Shown here: in pieces, positions 25,582-34,707 of the stretch | Numbering within the stretch: the first letter of the stretch is position 1 | Layout: each line of letters opens with the position of its first letter | Source of the DNA: Rhodopseudomonas sp. | Lineage (GTDB): Bacteria; Pseudomonadota; Alphaproteobacteria; Rhizobiales; Xanthobacteraceae | Direction: 5' to 3' | Length of the DNA stretch: 60,696 bases | NCBI RefSeq assembly: GCF_013377015.1 | Contig: NZ_JACABA010000006.1 | Location: 191,985-252,680, forward strand | Notes under the pieces: generated by a model | Told to the model about the DNA's origin: nothing | The model's input: only the letters and a program-made list of their open reading frames with translations | Database searches by the model: none | Position numbers and translations under genes: made by a program

Positions 25582-27027
25582 ATGTCCGATATCGCCGTCG
25601 CCGAACTGCCGCCTCCGGACGACGACGAGCCGCCGCCGCCCGAGATCGCGGCGCCGGCGAGAAATCCGCTGCTCGACGGCCCGATCCTGTCGACCCTGCT
25701 GCGGCTGGCGTGGCCGAATGTGGTGGCGCTCAGCGCCGGCACCTGCGTGGTGATTGCCGAGACCTCCTATATCGGCCGGCTCGGCGTCGAATCGCTGGCG
25801 GCGATGGCGCTGGTGTTTCCGTTTGTGATCCTGACCATGACAATGTCGGGCGGCGCGATGGGTGGTGGCGTGTCGTCGGCGATCGCGCGTGCGCTCGGCG
25901 CCGGCGACGCCGAACGCGCCGCGACGCTGGCGGTGCATGCGTTGCTGATCGGGCTCTGCTTCGGGCTGGTGTTCATGCTCGGCATGCTGATCTTCGGGCC
26001 GAAGCTGCTGGAATTGCTTGGCGGTCGCGGCAACGTGCTGTCGCAGGCGGTCGGTTACGTCCACATCTTCTTCGCCGGCGGGGTGGTGCCGTGGCTGATG
26101 AACACGCTGGCGGCGATTCTGCGCGGCACCGGCAACATGAAGCTGCCGTCGCTGATGATCCTGAATTCCGCGGTGCTGCAGATCGTGCTCGGCGGCGTGC
26201 TGGGTCTCGGGCTCGGCCCGGTGCCGCAATTCGGCATGCGCGGGGTTGCCGCCGGCACGCTGATCGCGTTTTCGATCGGCTCCGCGATCATGGCCTGGTA
26301 CATCTTTTCCGGCCGGGCGCGGGTCACGCCGCAGCTGCGCGGACTGCGAATCCAGCGCGGCATGTTCTTCGACATTCTGAAAGTCGGCGCGGTGTCGTGT
26401 TTCTCGCCGCTGCAGTCGGTGCTCACGATCACCATCTTCACCCACATGCTGGCGCAGTTCGGAACCGAGATCCTGGCCGGCTACGGCATCGGCGCACGGC
26501 TCGAATTTCTGCTGACCTCGATCGCGTTCGCGGTTGGCATCGCCTCGGTGCCGATGGTCGGAATGGCGATCGGCGCCGGACGGGTGAAGCGGGCGCGCAA
26601 GATCGCCTGGATCGCGGCGGGCGTATCGTTCGTGTCGGTCGGCGTGGTCGGCACGGTGATCGCGATCTTTCCGGATCTGTGGGTCGATCTGTTTACCAGG
26701 GACGCCGGCGTGCGCGCCGCCAGCCATCAATATCTGGCCGCGGCGGCGCCGATGTACGCTTTCATCGGGCTGTCGATCTCGATGTATTTCTCCTCGCAAG
26801 GCGCCACGAAGGTGCTCGGCCCGGTGCTGGCGCAGACCGCGCGGTTGATCTTTGTCGCGCTCGGCGGCTGGTGGCTGTCGAAGGGCGGCACCACCGCGGC
26901 GAACTACTTCACGCTGGCGGCGGTCTCGATGGTGCTGCTGGGCTCGTTATCAGCGCTCAGCGTGGTGCTGACGCGCTGGGGCACCAAGGGCGGGCAGCTT
27001 CCGGCGATTCGTCCGACGCTGTCCTGA
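25582..27027 (+). CDS. MATE family efflux transporter
   Basis: Inner-membrane multidrug/toxin antiporter of the MatE type, 481 aa, 12 predicted helices in two MatE halves. The first is about 40-240, with GAMGGGVSSAIARALGAGD and LAAILRGTGNMKLPS. The second is about 265-465, with ILAGYGIGARLEFLL and AFAVGIASVPMVGMAIGAG. The N-terminus is acidic and proline-rich (EL PPPDDDEPPPP) and cytosolic. ATG at 25582 has GGGGAG six bases upstream; the open frame extends further but without a ribosome site. Substrate unknown. Confidence 0.9.
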   Translation: MSDIAVAELPPPDDDEPPPPEIAAPARNPLLDGPILSTLLRLAWPNVVALSAGTCVVIAETSYIGRLGVESLAAMALVFPFVILTMTMSGGAMGGGVSSAIARALGAGDAERAATLAVHALLIGLCFGLVFMLGMLIFGPKLLELLGGRGNVLSQAVGYVHIFFAGGVVPWLMNTLAAILRGTGNMKLPSLMILNSAVLQIVLGGVLGLGLGPVPQFGMRGVAAGTLIAFSIGSAIMAWYIFSGRARVTPQLRGLRIQRGMFFDILKVGAVSCFSPLQSVLTITIFTHMLAQFGTEILAGYGIGARLEFLLTSIAFAVGIASVPMVGMAIGAGRVKRARKIAWIAAGVSFVSVGVVGTVIAIFPDLWVDLFTRDAGVRAASHQYLAAAAPMYAFIGLSISMYFSSQGATKVLGPVLAQTARLIFVALGGWWLSKGGTTAANYFTLAAVSMVLLGSLSALSVVLTRWGTKGGQLPAIRPTLS

Positions 27028-27034
27028 ATGCTTC

Positions 27035-27514
27035 TCAGCGGTGGCGCCGATGCCGGCGATGGCCGCCGCCTGTGTTAGCCAGCCGCATCAATTGCGGAAC
27101 CATGCTCATCATCTCGCCGCCGCCATTGCCGCCGAGCATGCCCATGATGTCGCCGCCGCCGATCGCGCCGGCATTGATCCCGCCGCCGTAGCTTTCGGGA
27201 GCAAAGCCCAAGCCGCCGCCGATCCCGCTCGGGATGCCGCCACCGATCATGCCGCCGAAGCCGCCGCCGCCCAAGCCGCTACCATTGTCCATCATCTTGC
27301 TCATCATCGGACCCATGGTCTGCATCAGCATGCCGAAGCGGCGCTTTCCCATTTTGGCCTTCATCATTTCCAGCATCGGCGCCATCTGGGTCATCATGTC
27401 GTCGCCGCTGCCGCCGCCCAACCCGGCGAACTGGGCTTTCGCGGGCGCCATGCTGAGAGAGAACAGCAACAGCAGGGTAGCCGCCTGGCATACCACCTTG
27501 TCAGCACCGGTCAT
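27035..27514 (-). CDS. Exported Met/Gly-rich low-complexity protein
   Basis: Exported protein of 159 aa. The signal peptide (residues 1-28: VCQAATLLLLFSLSMAPAKA) is followed by a mature part very rich in Met and Gly: repeated MM-x-x-M clusters (DDMMTQMAPMLEMMKAKMG, GPMMSKMMD), glycine runs (GLGGGGFGGMIGGGIP) and a His/Arg tail (GGGHRRHRRHR). AAGGAG precedes the ATG at 27514. Methionine clusters can bind Cu(I) or Ag(I); that is an idea, not a family assignment. It converges on the MATE gene with 7 bases between stops. The opposite-strand open frame over it is an artefact of the codon pattern. Confidence 0.75.
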   Translation of the reverse strand: MTGADKVVCQAATLLLLFSLSMAPAKAQFAGLGGGSGDDMMTQMAPMLEMMKAKMGKRRFGMLMQTMGPMMSKMMDNGSGLGGGGFGGMIGGGIPSGIGGGLGFAPESYGGGINAGAIGGGDIMGMLGGNGGGEMMSMVPQLMRLANTGGGHRRHRRHR

Positions 27515-27647
27515 GGGACTGCTCCTTGCGTGCGCCGCGCCGCGAAGGCGGGGCAAACTTGACGCACCCGGCGACCCTGGCCGCATCCGACCGGGAGTTC
27601 TGTGAGATAAATCACATTGGCGCGGCGGTCCGCAGTCAGCATAAATC

Positions 27648-28052
27648 TCACGCCGCGGCGCGGTCCAGCGCGTTTTTCATCGCCGCGATGCCAAGGTCCA
27701 TCTGCGCAGAGATATAGGGCGCGATCGCATGCGGCAGCACGTCGACGATCCAGCTGACGCGGCAGCGTTGCGCGCCGTCGTCCGTCACCTGCGTCGAGGC
27801 GCTGTAGTGCGTCAGCCGCTCGTTGGGCAGGATCGCATAGGCCAGCCGGCGCCGTTCGTCGTCGCAATCCAGCAGCACTTCGCGCGCCACCATGCCGTTG
27901 GCGAAGGTGACGATCCGGGCCTCGCCGTCGAGCTTGCAGTCGACCACGAAGCCCGGCGCCAGTCGCGTATCTACCGCGCCGAAATCGTGCAGCGCGTCCC
28001 AGACCGCGGCGGCAGGTGCATCGACCGTGAAGGTCTTGAGAACGGAAGCCAT
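27648..28052 (-). CDS. SRPBCC (START-like) family protein
   Basis: Protein of 134 aa with the Bet v1/START-like fold: an N-terminal TFTVDAPAAAVWDALHDFGAV, a central beta-sheet region (REVLLDCDDERRRLAYAIL) and the long C-terminal helix ISAQMDLGIAAMKNALDRA. Such proteins form a hydrophobic cavity and bind or convert lipophilic ligands; many are of polyketide-cyclase type. The specific ligand is unknown. It lies 48 bp downstream of a VOC-fold protein on the same strand and probably shares its transcript. Confidence 0.85.
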   Translation of the reverse strand: MASVLKTFTVDAPAAAVWDALHDFGAVDTRLAPGFVVDCKLDGEARIVTFANGMVAREVLLDCDDERRRLAYAILPNERLTHYSASTQVTDDGAQRCRVSWIVDVLPHAIAPYISAQMDLGIAAMKNALDRAAA

Positions 28053-28100
28053 CGGTTGCCCTCGCGATCGGGGTGAGGTGGAACGGCGCGGCGCCGGGGG

Positions 28101-28469
28101 CTAACTACACACCGCCTCGACGTTGTTGCCGTCGGGATCGATCAGGAACGCGGCGTAGTAGGTAGGGCTGTAATCGGCGCGCGAGCCGGCGCCGCCATTG
28201 TCGCGGCCGCCGGCTTGCAGCCCGGCGGCGTAAAAGCGTTTGACCGCGCCGTGATCCGGCGCACGAAACGCGACATGGACGCCGACCTGGGCGCCGCCGC
28301 GCGCGGCGGTGTCGCGGTAGAGCCACAGCGCCGGCGCGTCAGGCGGCCCGAATCCGGCGCCGTCGGCGTCGCGCGAACCGAGCACATAGCCGAGCGGCGC
28401 CAGCGCCGCGGCATAGAACGCGACGCTGGCGTCGAGATTGCCGACTTTCAATCCGATATGGTCGTACAT
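28101..28469 (-). CDS. VOC family (glyoxalase-fold) protein
   Basis: Protein of 122 aa with the paired beta-alpha-beta-beta-beta units of the vicinal-oxygen-chelate fold: YDHIGLKVGNLDASVAFYAAAL at the start, HVAFRAPDHGAVKRFYAAG in the middle, and the ending YYAAFLIDPDGNNVEAVC. Metal ligands His4, His near 65 and Glu near 118 are in the usual positions. Substrate unknown. GGGAGA sits 5 bases before the ATG. Genes for an AraC regulator and an alkylguanine methyltransferase lie immediately upstream on the same strand. Confidence 0.88.
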   Translation of the reverse strand: MYDHIGLKVGNLDASVAFYAAALAPLGYVLGSRDADGAGFGPPDAPALWLYRDTAARGGAQVGVHVAFRAPDHGAVKRFYAAGLQAGGRDNGGAGSRADYSPTYYAAFLIDPDGNNVEAVCS

Positions 28470-28520
28470 GGTGATCTCCCGTTCTGGCGCGCAGCAATCG
28501 CGCCGTCGGGAGCACCCTAA

Positions 28521-29375
28521 TCAGTGCGCGACGAGCCGATCTTGGAGAATCTTGCGGTCTTTCTGGCGAGGCTGGCGCGACGCGCTGCGGAAGCCGCGCG
28601 GCGAGACGCCCGCGGCGCGGCGGAAGGTGCGGACGAAATTCGACAGGTCGCCGAACCCGACATCGAAGGCGATCTCGGTGATGGCGCGGTCGTCGCCGGC
28701 CAGCAGGCGCGCGGCATGGCGCAGCCGCGACCGCACCAGATATTGATGCGGGGTGACGCCGAGCACGGCGGAAAACACCCGCAGGAAATGGAACGGGCTG
28801 AGCCCGGCCTCGCCGGCGGCGCGTTCCAGGTCGATGGCGTGGTGCGAATGGGCGTCGATCCACAGCGCGGTTTCGACCGCGCGCCGGCGGTCGCGGGCGG
28901 TGGCGCGCTGCCGCCGCTGCGTTCGCCCGCCCGCCAGCACGGCGAAACGGTTGGCCAGCACGTGGCCGAGCTCGTCGAGCCCGAGATCGTTGCGGCCCTC
29001 GGCCGCCGCCTGGGCGCGCTCGCCGAGCACCATCAATTCCGCCAGTGGCGGCAGGGCGCCGCTGCGCCAGAGGTCGGTGCCGCCGTCGAGCGCCTCGACC
29101 AGTTCGGGCGCCAGAAAGAACGACAGGCATTCGTCGCCGTAGCGGTGGTGGTCGTGGGTGCAGAGATATTCGTCGCCGGGATGGCCGACCATGATCGATC
29201 CCGCCACCAGTTCGAACGACCGGCCGCGGGTATGGCAGCCGAAGCTGCCCTTGCGCACATAGGAAATCGAATGCGCGGCATGGCATTCGGTGAACGGGAT
29301 ATCGCCCGGGCCGGCGCCGCAGCGAAATTCGGTGACGCGGATCGCGGCGCTGTGCAGGAGAAGGGTGGTCGCCAT
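28521..29375 (-). CDS. AraC family transcriptional regulator with cysteine-rich sensor domain
   Basis: 284 aa. The N-terminal cupin-like sensor (1-110) contains five cysteines (19, 31, 47, 72, 83) and a CTHDHH-x4-DEC cluster. The C-terminal AraC DNA-binding domain (about 165-265) has two helix-turn-helix units, [20 protein letters not shown] and [20 protein letters not shown]. It follows the methyltransferase gene by 9 bases, so the two are co-transcribed. That pairing recalls the fused Ada protein (AraC-type regulator plus methyltransferase), but the sensor here is cupin-like and not the four-Cys Ada domain. The inducer is unknown. Confidence 0.87.
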   Translation of the reverse strand: MATTLLLHSAAIRVTEFRCGAGPGDIPFTECHAAHSISYVRKGSFGCHTRGRSFELVAGSIMVGHPGDEYLCTHDHHRYGDECLSFFLAPELVEALDGGTDLWRSGALPPLAELMVLGERAQAAAEGRNDLGLDELGHVLANRFAVLAGGRTQRRQRATARDRRRAVETALWIDAHSHHAIDLERAAGEAGLSPFHFLRVFSAVLGVTPHQYLVRSRLRHAARLLAGDDRAITEIAFDVGFGDLSNFVRTFRRAAGVSPRGFRSASRQPRQKDRKILQDRLVAH

Positions 29376-29384
29376 CCGGCGAAT

Positions 29385-29984
29385 TTATCGGGCCGTGCGG
29401 GGCGGGGCAACCGACAGCAGGACGTCGAACAGCGTCGGGCCGCTTTTCGCCAGCGCGCCTTCCAGCGACAGCAGGCGGCGCCGGGTGATCGCGCCGCCAT
29501 TGGCGCAGATGCCGTCGGTCTCGCCGGCGGCAGCGAGCACACGATGGCACGGCACGATCATGGCGAACGGATTATGCTTGATCGCCTGGCCGACCGCGTG
29601 GATCGCGCCGGAGGCGCCGAGCTGCTTCGCCATCTCGGCAAATGTCATGGTCTCGCCGCGCGGTATGGCGCGGGTGGCGGCATAGACGCGGCAGTCGAAC
29701 GGCGCAAGGCCGTGCATGTCGAGCGCGACGTCGAAGAAATCGTGAGGCTGGCCGCGCAGCGCCGTGACAATGCCCTCGATCGCGGCTTCGATCCCGACCG
29801 GTGGCCGGGTTTCGCGCGCGTCAGGATAATGCCGCAGCAATCGGCGCCTGGTATCAAGCTCGCGGGTTTCCGCGAGTTGTACGGCGAGTACACCGTCAAA
29901 GCCCCATGCGATGCCGCATCGGCCGACCATCGTATCGAACACCGTGTACGCAACCCCCGACATGGCGTGAACTATAACAGGCAA
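29385..29984 (-). CDS. ogt: Methylated-DNA-[protein]-cysteine S-methyltransferase
   Basis: Suicide DNA-repair protein that takes alkyl groups from O6-alkylguanine onto a cysteine; 199 aa. The active site IVPCHRVL (Cys146) is intact, with the upstream helix-turn-helix MTFAEMAKQLGASGAIHAVGQA and the Arg finger region, and the C-terminal RRRLLSLEGA helix. After the active site the usual LTGYxGGL reads TDGICANGG, a divergent loop. The start may be ATG at 29984 or ATG at 29963. It is the first gene of a probable operon with the AraC regulator. Confidence 0.9.
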   Translation of the reverse strand: MPVIVHAMSGVAYTVFDTMVGRCGIAWGFDGVLAVQLAETRELDTRRRLLRHYPDARETRPPVGIEAAIEGIVTALRGQPHDFFDVALDMHGLAPFDCRVYAATRAIPRGETMTFAEMAKQLGASGAIHAVGQAIKHNPFAMIVPCHRVLAAAGETDGICANGGAITRRRLLSLEGALAKSGPTLFDVLLSVAPPRTAR

Positions 29985-30178
29985 ATGACAAGCGGCATCG
30001 GAAATTTATCATGTGGGTAAACGGCTATGTCGGAGCGACGACTCGGTGCACTGCAGCGACGTTGTGCTAGCGCGCGACGCGTGAGCGTCGATCGGTCGCG
30101 GCATTGGAAACGGCACGCACCGTTCCTGCACCGTTGGGCGAGACCGCCGTCCCGCTCCCAATGCCGATTGCCGCTGGG

Positions 30179-31333
30179 ATGAGCCCGGTGTATCGTTGCT
30201 CTAGCTCGAGTGCGGGACGGCCAGTTATCTTGCGAATTCTGATCGCGATTCAGGCGCTCGAGAACCTTGGCGGCAAAGAGCGCGACGCCTTGGCGATCGC
30301 CGGCGGTCTGGCTGCACGCGGCCATACGGTCAGCATCGCCACCCGTTCCGCCAGGCTTGCGGTTCCAGCCGAGGTGACGCTGCGTCTGGTCGATGCCGGG
30401 GCCTGGAGCAATCATGGCCGCGCCCGCCGTTTCGCGGCTGCCATCGCCGAGTTGCGGTCGTCCGAAGATTTCGATGCCGTGCTGAGTTTCGAGAAGCTCC
30501 AGCACGCCGATGTTTATTATGCCGCCGATGTCTGCTTCGCCCGCCGCAAGCTCGGCGTCCGCGGCCTGCTGCCGCGCTATGCCAGCTATCGCCGGCTCGA
30601 ACGGGCCTGCTTCGGCCCGGACGGGCCCGACATTCTGTTCCTCTGCCGCGCGCAGGCCGACGAGTATCAGCGCCATTACCGGATCGCCCCGGATCGCGCC
30701 AGCATCCTGCCGCCGATGATTCATCCGACTGGCCGGCGGGATTTCTATGCGCGCCGCGCCGAAATCCGCCAGGAATTCGGCATCCCGGAGACCGCCACGC
30801 TGGCCGTCTCGGTGGCGGTCTATGCCGAGCAGAAGGGGATCGACCGCAGCGTCGCGGCGCTGCGCGAGATCCCGGATCTGCACCTGCTGGCGGTCGGCCT
30901 GAAGAACGACGCGTCGATCAAGGCGCTCGCCGCCGAGCTGAATCTGACCGACCGGGTCCGGCTTTGCGGTCACCGTGACGACATCCCCGATATCCTGGGA
31001 GCGGCCGATCTGATGCTGCATCCGGCCCGGTTGGAGAATACCGGGCTGGTAATCCTGGAAGGGATGCTCGCGGGCGTCCCGGTGATCGCAAGCGGTGGCT
31101 GCGGATTCGCCGAATATATTGCGCGTTTTGGCGCCGGAATCGTGCTTTCCGAGCCATTCAACGCCGCCGAATACGTCGCTGCGATCCGGAACGCGCTACA
31201 GCCGGACAGGCTTGCCGAGTTGCGGCAGAGCGCCCGCGCCAGCGCCCCGCAATTGCTGGCCGAGGGCGGGCTCGACCCGATCCTGGACGTTGTCGAGCGC
31301 GCGCTCGCGCGGCGCCGGCAGCGGTCGCGCTGA
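30179..31333 (+). CDS. Glycosyltransferase family 4, WaaG/RfaG-like
   Basis: GT-B fold transferase resembling LPS core glucosyltransferase I (WaaG). Telling segments are RILIAIQALENLGGKERDALAIA (Rossmann N-terminus), VLSFEKLQHADVYYAADVCFARR, the donor-binding GHRDDIPDILGAADLMLHPARLENTGLVILEGM with the E-x7-E motif, and GVPVIASGGCGFAEYI. It probably adds a hexose to the LPS inner core on the cytosolic face (inference from family). The start is uncertain: ATG at 30179 gives 384 aa, the frame is open from 30104, and TTG at 30230 would start exactly at the Rossmann fold. First gene of the surface-glycan group. Confidence 0.85.
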   Translation: MSPVYRCSSSSAGRPVILRILIAIQALENLGGKERDALAIAGGLAARGHTVSIATRSARLAVPAEVTLRLVDAGAWSNHGRARRFAAAIAELRSSEDFDAVLSFEKLQHADVYYAADVCFARRKLGVRGLLPRYASYRRLERACFGPDGPDILFLCRAQADEYQRHYRIAPDRASILPPMIHPTGRRDFYARRAEIRQEFGIPETATLAVSVAVYAEQKGIDRSVAALREIPDLHLLAVGLKNDASIKALAAELNLTDRVRLCGHRDDIPDILGAADLMLHPARLENTGLVILEGMLAGVPVIASGGCGFAEYIARFGAGIVLSEPFNAAEYVAAIRNALQPDRLAELRQSARASAPQLLAEGGLDPILDVVERALARRRQRSR

Positions 31334-31412
31334 AACCCCGAGGTTGCCCCTACACCCCATGATGAGCGACAACGGCCCACCGTCCGGCGCCCGTCACAAG
31401 TGAATCATCCCA

Positions 31413-33353
31413 ATGGATCAACATGAGTTATCAAGCCTTGAGCGCCCGGCCCGCGCGAATGGCGCGCGCGAATCCGAGTGGTCTCGCCGGCTGGCGTGGC
31501 GCGTCAGCAATAACCTGCCCGATCTCGTTGGTTTCGCGATCGCGGTCGCGGCGGCTGTCGTCATCGCCGGTATCCTGTTCGCGAATTACTACTCGGCGCC
31601 AGATCTGCTGTGGCGCAATTTTCATCACGATCGCAACTCGCATTTCAGCTTCGGACTCGATCTGGCGCTGGCGCTGCGCCAGTTTGACCCGGTCTGGTTC
31701 TTCAGCGAGTTGGACAAGGCGAAGGTCTGGCCGCCAGTGCATGGTCTGGTGCTCAGCGCTGTCCTTGCCGTTGGCGGGATCGATTATCGTCTCGCGATCC
31801 TGCCGAGCCTGATCGGCTGGGTGATGACGATCGCCTTGGTCTGGCTGGTTGCGCGGAGGCTGTTTTCCGAGCGCATCACCGGTCTGTTTGCAGCCGCGAT
31901 CGCCGCGGTGCTAACCGCGGCCAGTCCGGCGTTTCGGCTGATCTCGGCCGATGTCATGCTGGAGGGACTTGGTGCCGGGCTATCCGCGCTGGCGCTGTGG
32001 GCCTATCTGCGCGCCTTCGCCCAGCCCGACGACCGCGCGCGCTGGCGGCTGCTCGCCATCGTCCTGACGGTGCTGTTCTTCCATAAAGGCAACTACTGGG
32101 GATTGATGGTGGCCGCGCTGGCGGTTTCATTTGCCTCTGAACACGCTCGGCGCACCTTCGATCTGATCCGCACGACGCTTGCCAAAATCAAGATCACCGC
32201 GTCGATTCGGCGTGCCGTTCGCGATCCGCTGCTGCTGCTGTTTGCGCTGCTGGTGGCGGTGGTCGGTTATCTGTACTGGCGTGGTCCGACCGCGTTGATG
32301 CTGTTCGGGCGGCCGGTTTCGTTCTACCCGCCGGAAAACCTGACCACCGCGGCCTATGCGGTGCTGTTCGTCTGGAGCGCCCTGCTGTGGCGGCGGCATC
32401 GCGCGGCGATCGACGAGGCCCTCGGCTGCGCGGGCCGCGCGCTGCTGTATTGGCACGTGATGCCGATCGCGATCTCGTTTCTGTTGCCGCGGCGGCTGTC
32501 CCGCTTCCTCTGGTTCGTTGGCCCCGCCAACAATCCGAACGGGCCACTCGACCTGCCGCAGGCGATTCGATTCTATTGGGACGCGTTCGCCGACGGGTTT
32601 CACGTCGCACCCTGGGTCGCCATTCTCGCGGTCGCGCTGGCGGCGATCGGCGCGACGCGGATTCGGACCCTGACACCCGGCGCACGCGCGGTGTTCATTC
32701 TCGCCGCGCTGGCATTCGCGGGCGTCGTCATTCATCCGCAGCATCAGGGCCGCTTCCTGTCGTCCTGGGTGTTTGCGGTGTGGATCTGTGCCGGCGCCGG
32801 CGCGGGCGTCGTGCTCTCCGGACTGCTGCGCCGCTATTCACGGTCGCTGCGGTCGGTTGCGGCCATCGCGTTGGTCGCGCTGCTCGCGGCTACAACCGCA
32901 TGGTACCGGACGCCCGCCGCGGCCTATGCCCATTCCCTTCACCCAATTTCCGGCCCGACCGACCTTGATCTGGTGCGTCCCTATCTCGCCGAACTCGACG
33001 GCGCACGCGAGGTCGGGTTCGTCACGACGTTCGGGGTAAGCAAATTGTTTTCCTGGGTGCTGAGCGAACGCTGCCGCTGCAGGGTGCTGATCGAGGATCT
33101 GCAGATCGATCACACCCACTCCCGCCAGGAGGCCCGCGATCTGATGGCGGAGCGGATCGGCCGGGCGCGCGCCAGGATCTTTGTCACCATCGACGCCCCG
33201 GGAGAGCGCTATTCGCTGGCCGAGATGGGATGGGTCTATCCCAGCATGGTCGGCATCCTCGATGCGATGGCCGCCCAAACCCGCTATGTCCGCGGCAACA
33301 GCTACGAGCTGCCTGGCCATGACGCACGGGCGACGATCTGGCACCTGCGCTGA
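31413..33353 (+). CDS. GT-C type membrane glycosyltransferase (GT39/ArnT-like)
   Basis: Integral membrane protein of 646 aa with about 11-12 helices, starting near residue 38. The first periplasmic loop carries HHDRNSHFSFGLDLALAL with the acidic residue expected of GT-C enzymes that use polyprenyl-phosphate sugars, followed by DPVWFFSELDKAKVWPPVHGL. The C-terminal ~150 residues form a soluble periplasmic domain (SGPTDLDLVRPYLAELDGAREVGFVTTFG). The donor is probably a lipid-linked sugar and the acceptor an LPS or exopolysaccharide; both are inferred. It is 80 bp after the WaaG-like gene, same strand. Confidence 0.78.
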   Translation: MDQHELSSLERPARANGARESEWSRRLAWRVSNNLPDLVGFAIAVAAAVVIAGILFANYYSAPDLLWRNFHHDRNSHFSFGLDLALALRQFDPVWFFSELDKAKVWPPVHGLVLSAVLAVGGIDYRLAILPSLIGWVMTIALVWLVARRLFSERITGLFAAAIAAVLTAASPAFRLISADVMLEGLGAGLSALALWAYLRAFAQPDDRARWRLLAIVLTVLFFHKGNYWGLMVAALAVSFASEHARRTFDLIRTTLAKIKITASIRRAVRDPLLLLFALLVAVVGYLYWRGPTALMLFGRPVSFYPPENLTTAAYAVLFVWSALLWRRHRAAIDEALGCAGRALLYWHVMPIAISFLLPRRLSRFLWFVGPANNPNGPLDLPQAIRFYWDAFADGFHVAPWVAILAVALAAIGATRIRTLTPGARAVFILAALAFAGVVIHPQHQGRFLSSWVFAVWICAGAGAGVVLSGLLRRYSRSLRSVAAIALVALLAATTAWYRTPAAAYAHSLHPISGPTDLDLVRPYLAELDGAREVGFVTTFGVSKLFSWVLSERCRCRVLIEDLQIDHTHSRQEARDLMAERIGRARARIFVTIDAPGERYSLAEMGWVYPSMVGILDAMAAQTRYVRGNSYELPGHDARATIWHLR

Positions 33354-33401
33354 GTCGGGCAACCGGGGCAGGCGGCCCGTTCGGGCCGGCCACCGCGCGG
33401 G

Positions 33402-34442
33402 TCATGACCGCCAAAGCAACCGCAGCGCCCGCGTCGGGTGCAGCCGGAACAGCAGCGCAAGCAGCAACCATCGGGATTGGCCGGGCGGTCGCACGCGATT
33501 GCGAAGCAGGTTGACCAACGCCTGTTGGGCAAACTTGCGCTCGCCCGGCATCAGATCAGAAAGCTGACCGGAAATGGCCCGCAGGTCGATCGACGATGGA
33601 TTTGCTTCACGCCCAATCGCCGGGTCTGCCAATTCGAGCAGCCGATAAATTCTGGACCATTCGTCGCAGAAGGCGCCCTCCGATTGTCGGCTCCATTCGG
33701 GCGGCGCCGTGAGCGCTGAGGCAGGATCAGCCCCTTGAGTTCGACGGCCCTCACGCGACATCCGAGCCAGCCGGGCCGAGAAAAGCTGGCGCAATGCCTT
33801 GGTCTTGGTGATGTTCTTGTCGTGCTGGCGGTATTGAATCTGGACCTCGGGCAGGATGGCGAATTCGCCCTTGTCGGCCAGGCGGAGCCAAAGATCGTAA
33901 TCCTCCGCCGCTTCGAACGCCCGCCGATAACCGCCGAGGTCGCGGGCGGCCGCGGTGCGGAACATCACCGTTGAATGGATAAAGGGATTTTGCTTCGCAA
34001 GGGCGCGCGCCAACTTGGCCCGGTCGATCGGCGGCCGCAACCGCTTGGGCTTCGGCTGGCCTTGCTCGTCGATGACTTGCGCCCACGCCCCCAGCAGGAC
34101 AACGTCGGGGTGCCGGCGGAAAAACCGCGTCTGCGCCAGGAGCCGATCCGGCAAGGCGATGTCGTCGGCGTCCAGCCTGGCGATCAGGGTGCCTCTGGCG
34201 GCGTTCAAGCCGCGATTCAAGGCGCATACCAGCCCTTCTCGCGCCTGGGTGAGAACGATCAATCTTTGATCCCGGGCGCGATAGCCAGCAAGAATCTCTG
34301 GAGTCTGATCGATCGACCCATCGTCGATCACCAGCAATTCGAAATCAGAAAAAGTCTGGGTGAGGATGCTGTCGATCGCTTGGCTCAACCATTGTTGGCC
34401 ATCGCGGACTGCCATAATCACCGAAACGACGGGAGGCTGCAC
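33402..34442 (-). CDS. Glycosyltransferase family 2
   Basis: 346 aa, GT-A fold. The N-terminal nucleotide-sugar domain is clear: VSVIMAVRDGQQWLSQAIDSIL, VIDDGSIDQTPEIL and the metal-binding DxD as RLDADDIALPDRL (near residue 93). It then has the acceptor-side motif AAEDYDLWLRLADKG with the catalytic ED. The C-terminal third is basic and poorly conserved. GTG at 34442 is preceded by AAGGA five bases upstream. It lies on the opposite strand within the glycan cluster, divergent from a GT4 gene, so it is separately transcribed. Confidence 0.9.
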   Translation of the reverse strand: MQPPVVSVIMAVRDGQQWLSQAIDSILTQTFSDFELLVIDDGSIDQTPEILAGYRARDQRLIVLTQAREGLVCALNRGLNAARGTLIARLDADDIALPDRLLAQTRFFRRHPDVVLLGAWAQVIDEQGQPKPKRLRPPIDRAKLARALAKQNPFIHSTVMFRTAAARDLGGYRRAFEAAEDYDLWLRLADKGEFAILPEVQIQYRQHDKNITKTKALRQLFSARLARMSREGRRTQGADPASALTAPPEWSRQSEGAFCDEWSRIYRLLELADPAIGREANPSSIDLRAISGQLSDLMPGERKFAQQALVNLLRNRVRPPGQSRWLLLALLFRLHPTRALRLLWRS

Positions 34443-34707
34443 TTTCGTCCTTCAGGTCGCTCGCGCCGTTGCGATGGTGGCAATTCAAACACCAGTCACT
34501 TCAGCGCATGCAATGCCAGAAAAGCATTGCGAAATGAAGCCTGGTTCCCGCGCTGCGCCTTGCAACAAGCGCGGCCGAACTTTAGAACTTTGCATGCAAT
34601 CGGGCGGTCGCCAAGCCGTTCATCGCGCGGCTTCCGAACAGCGCACTCATCCCATTCATGCGGGTTCATCCGCATAGCTGGACCCCAGGCTCGTAACGGA
34701 CGTTGAT

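Noticed and set aside
27041-27562. His/Ala-rich plus-strand frame opposite the Met/Gly-rich gene
   Set aside because: Complement of ATG-rich codons gives CAT (His); the minus-strand frame has a signal peptide and ribosome site.
34510-34530. Inverted repeat GCAATGC/GCATTGC between two glycosyltransferase genes
   Set aside because: Only 7 bp, in the middle of a divergent region; could be chance, no further support.
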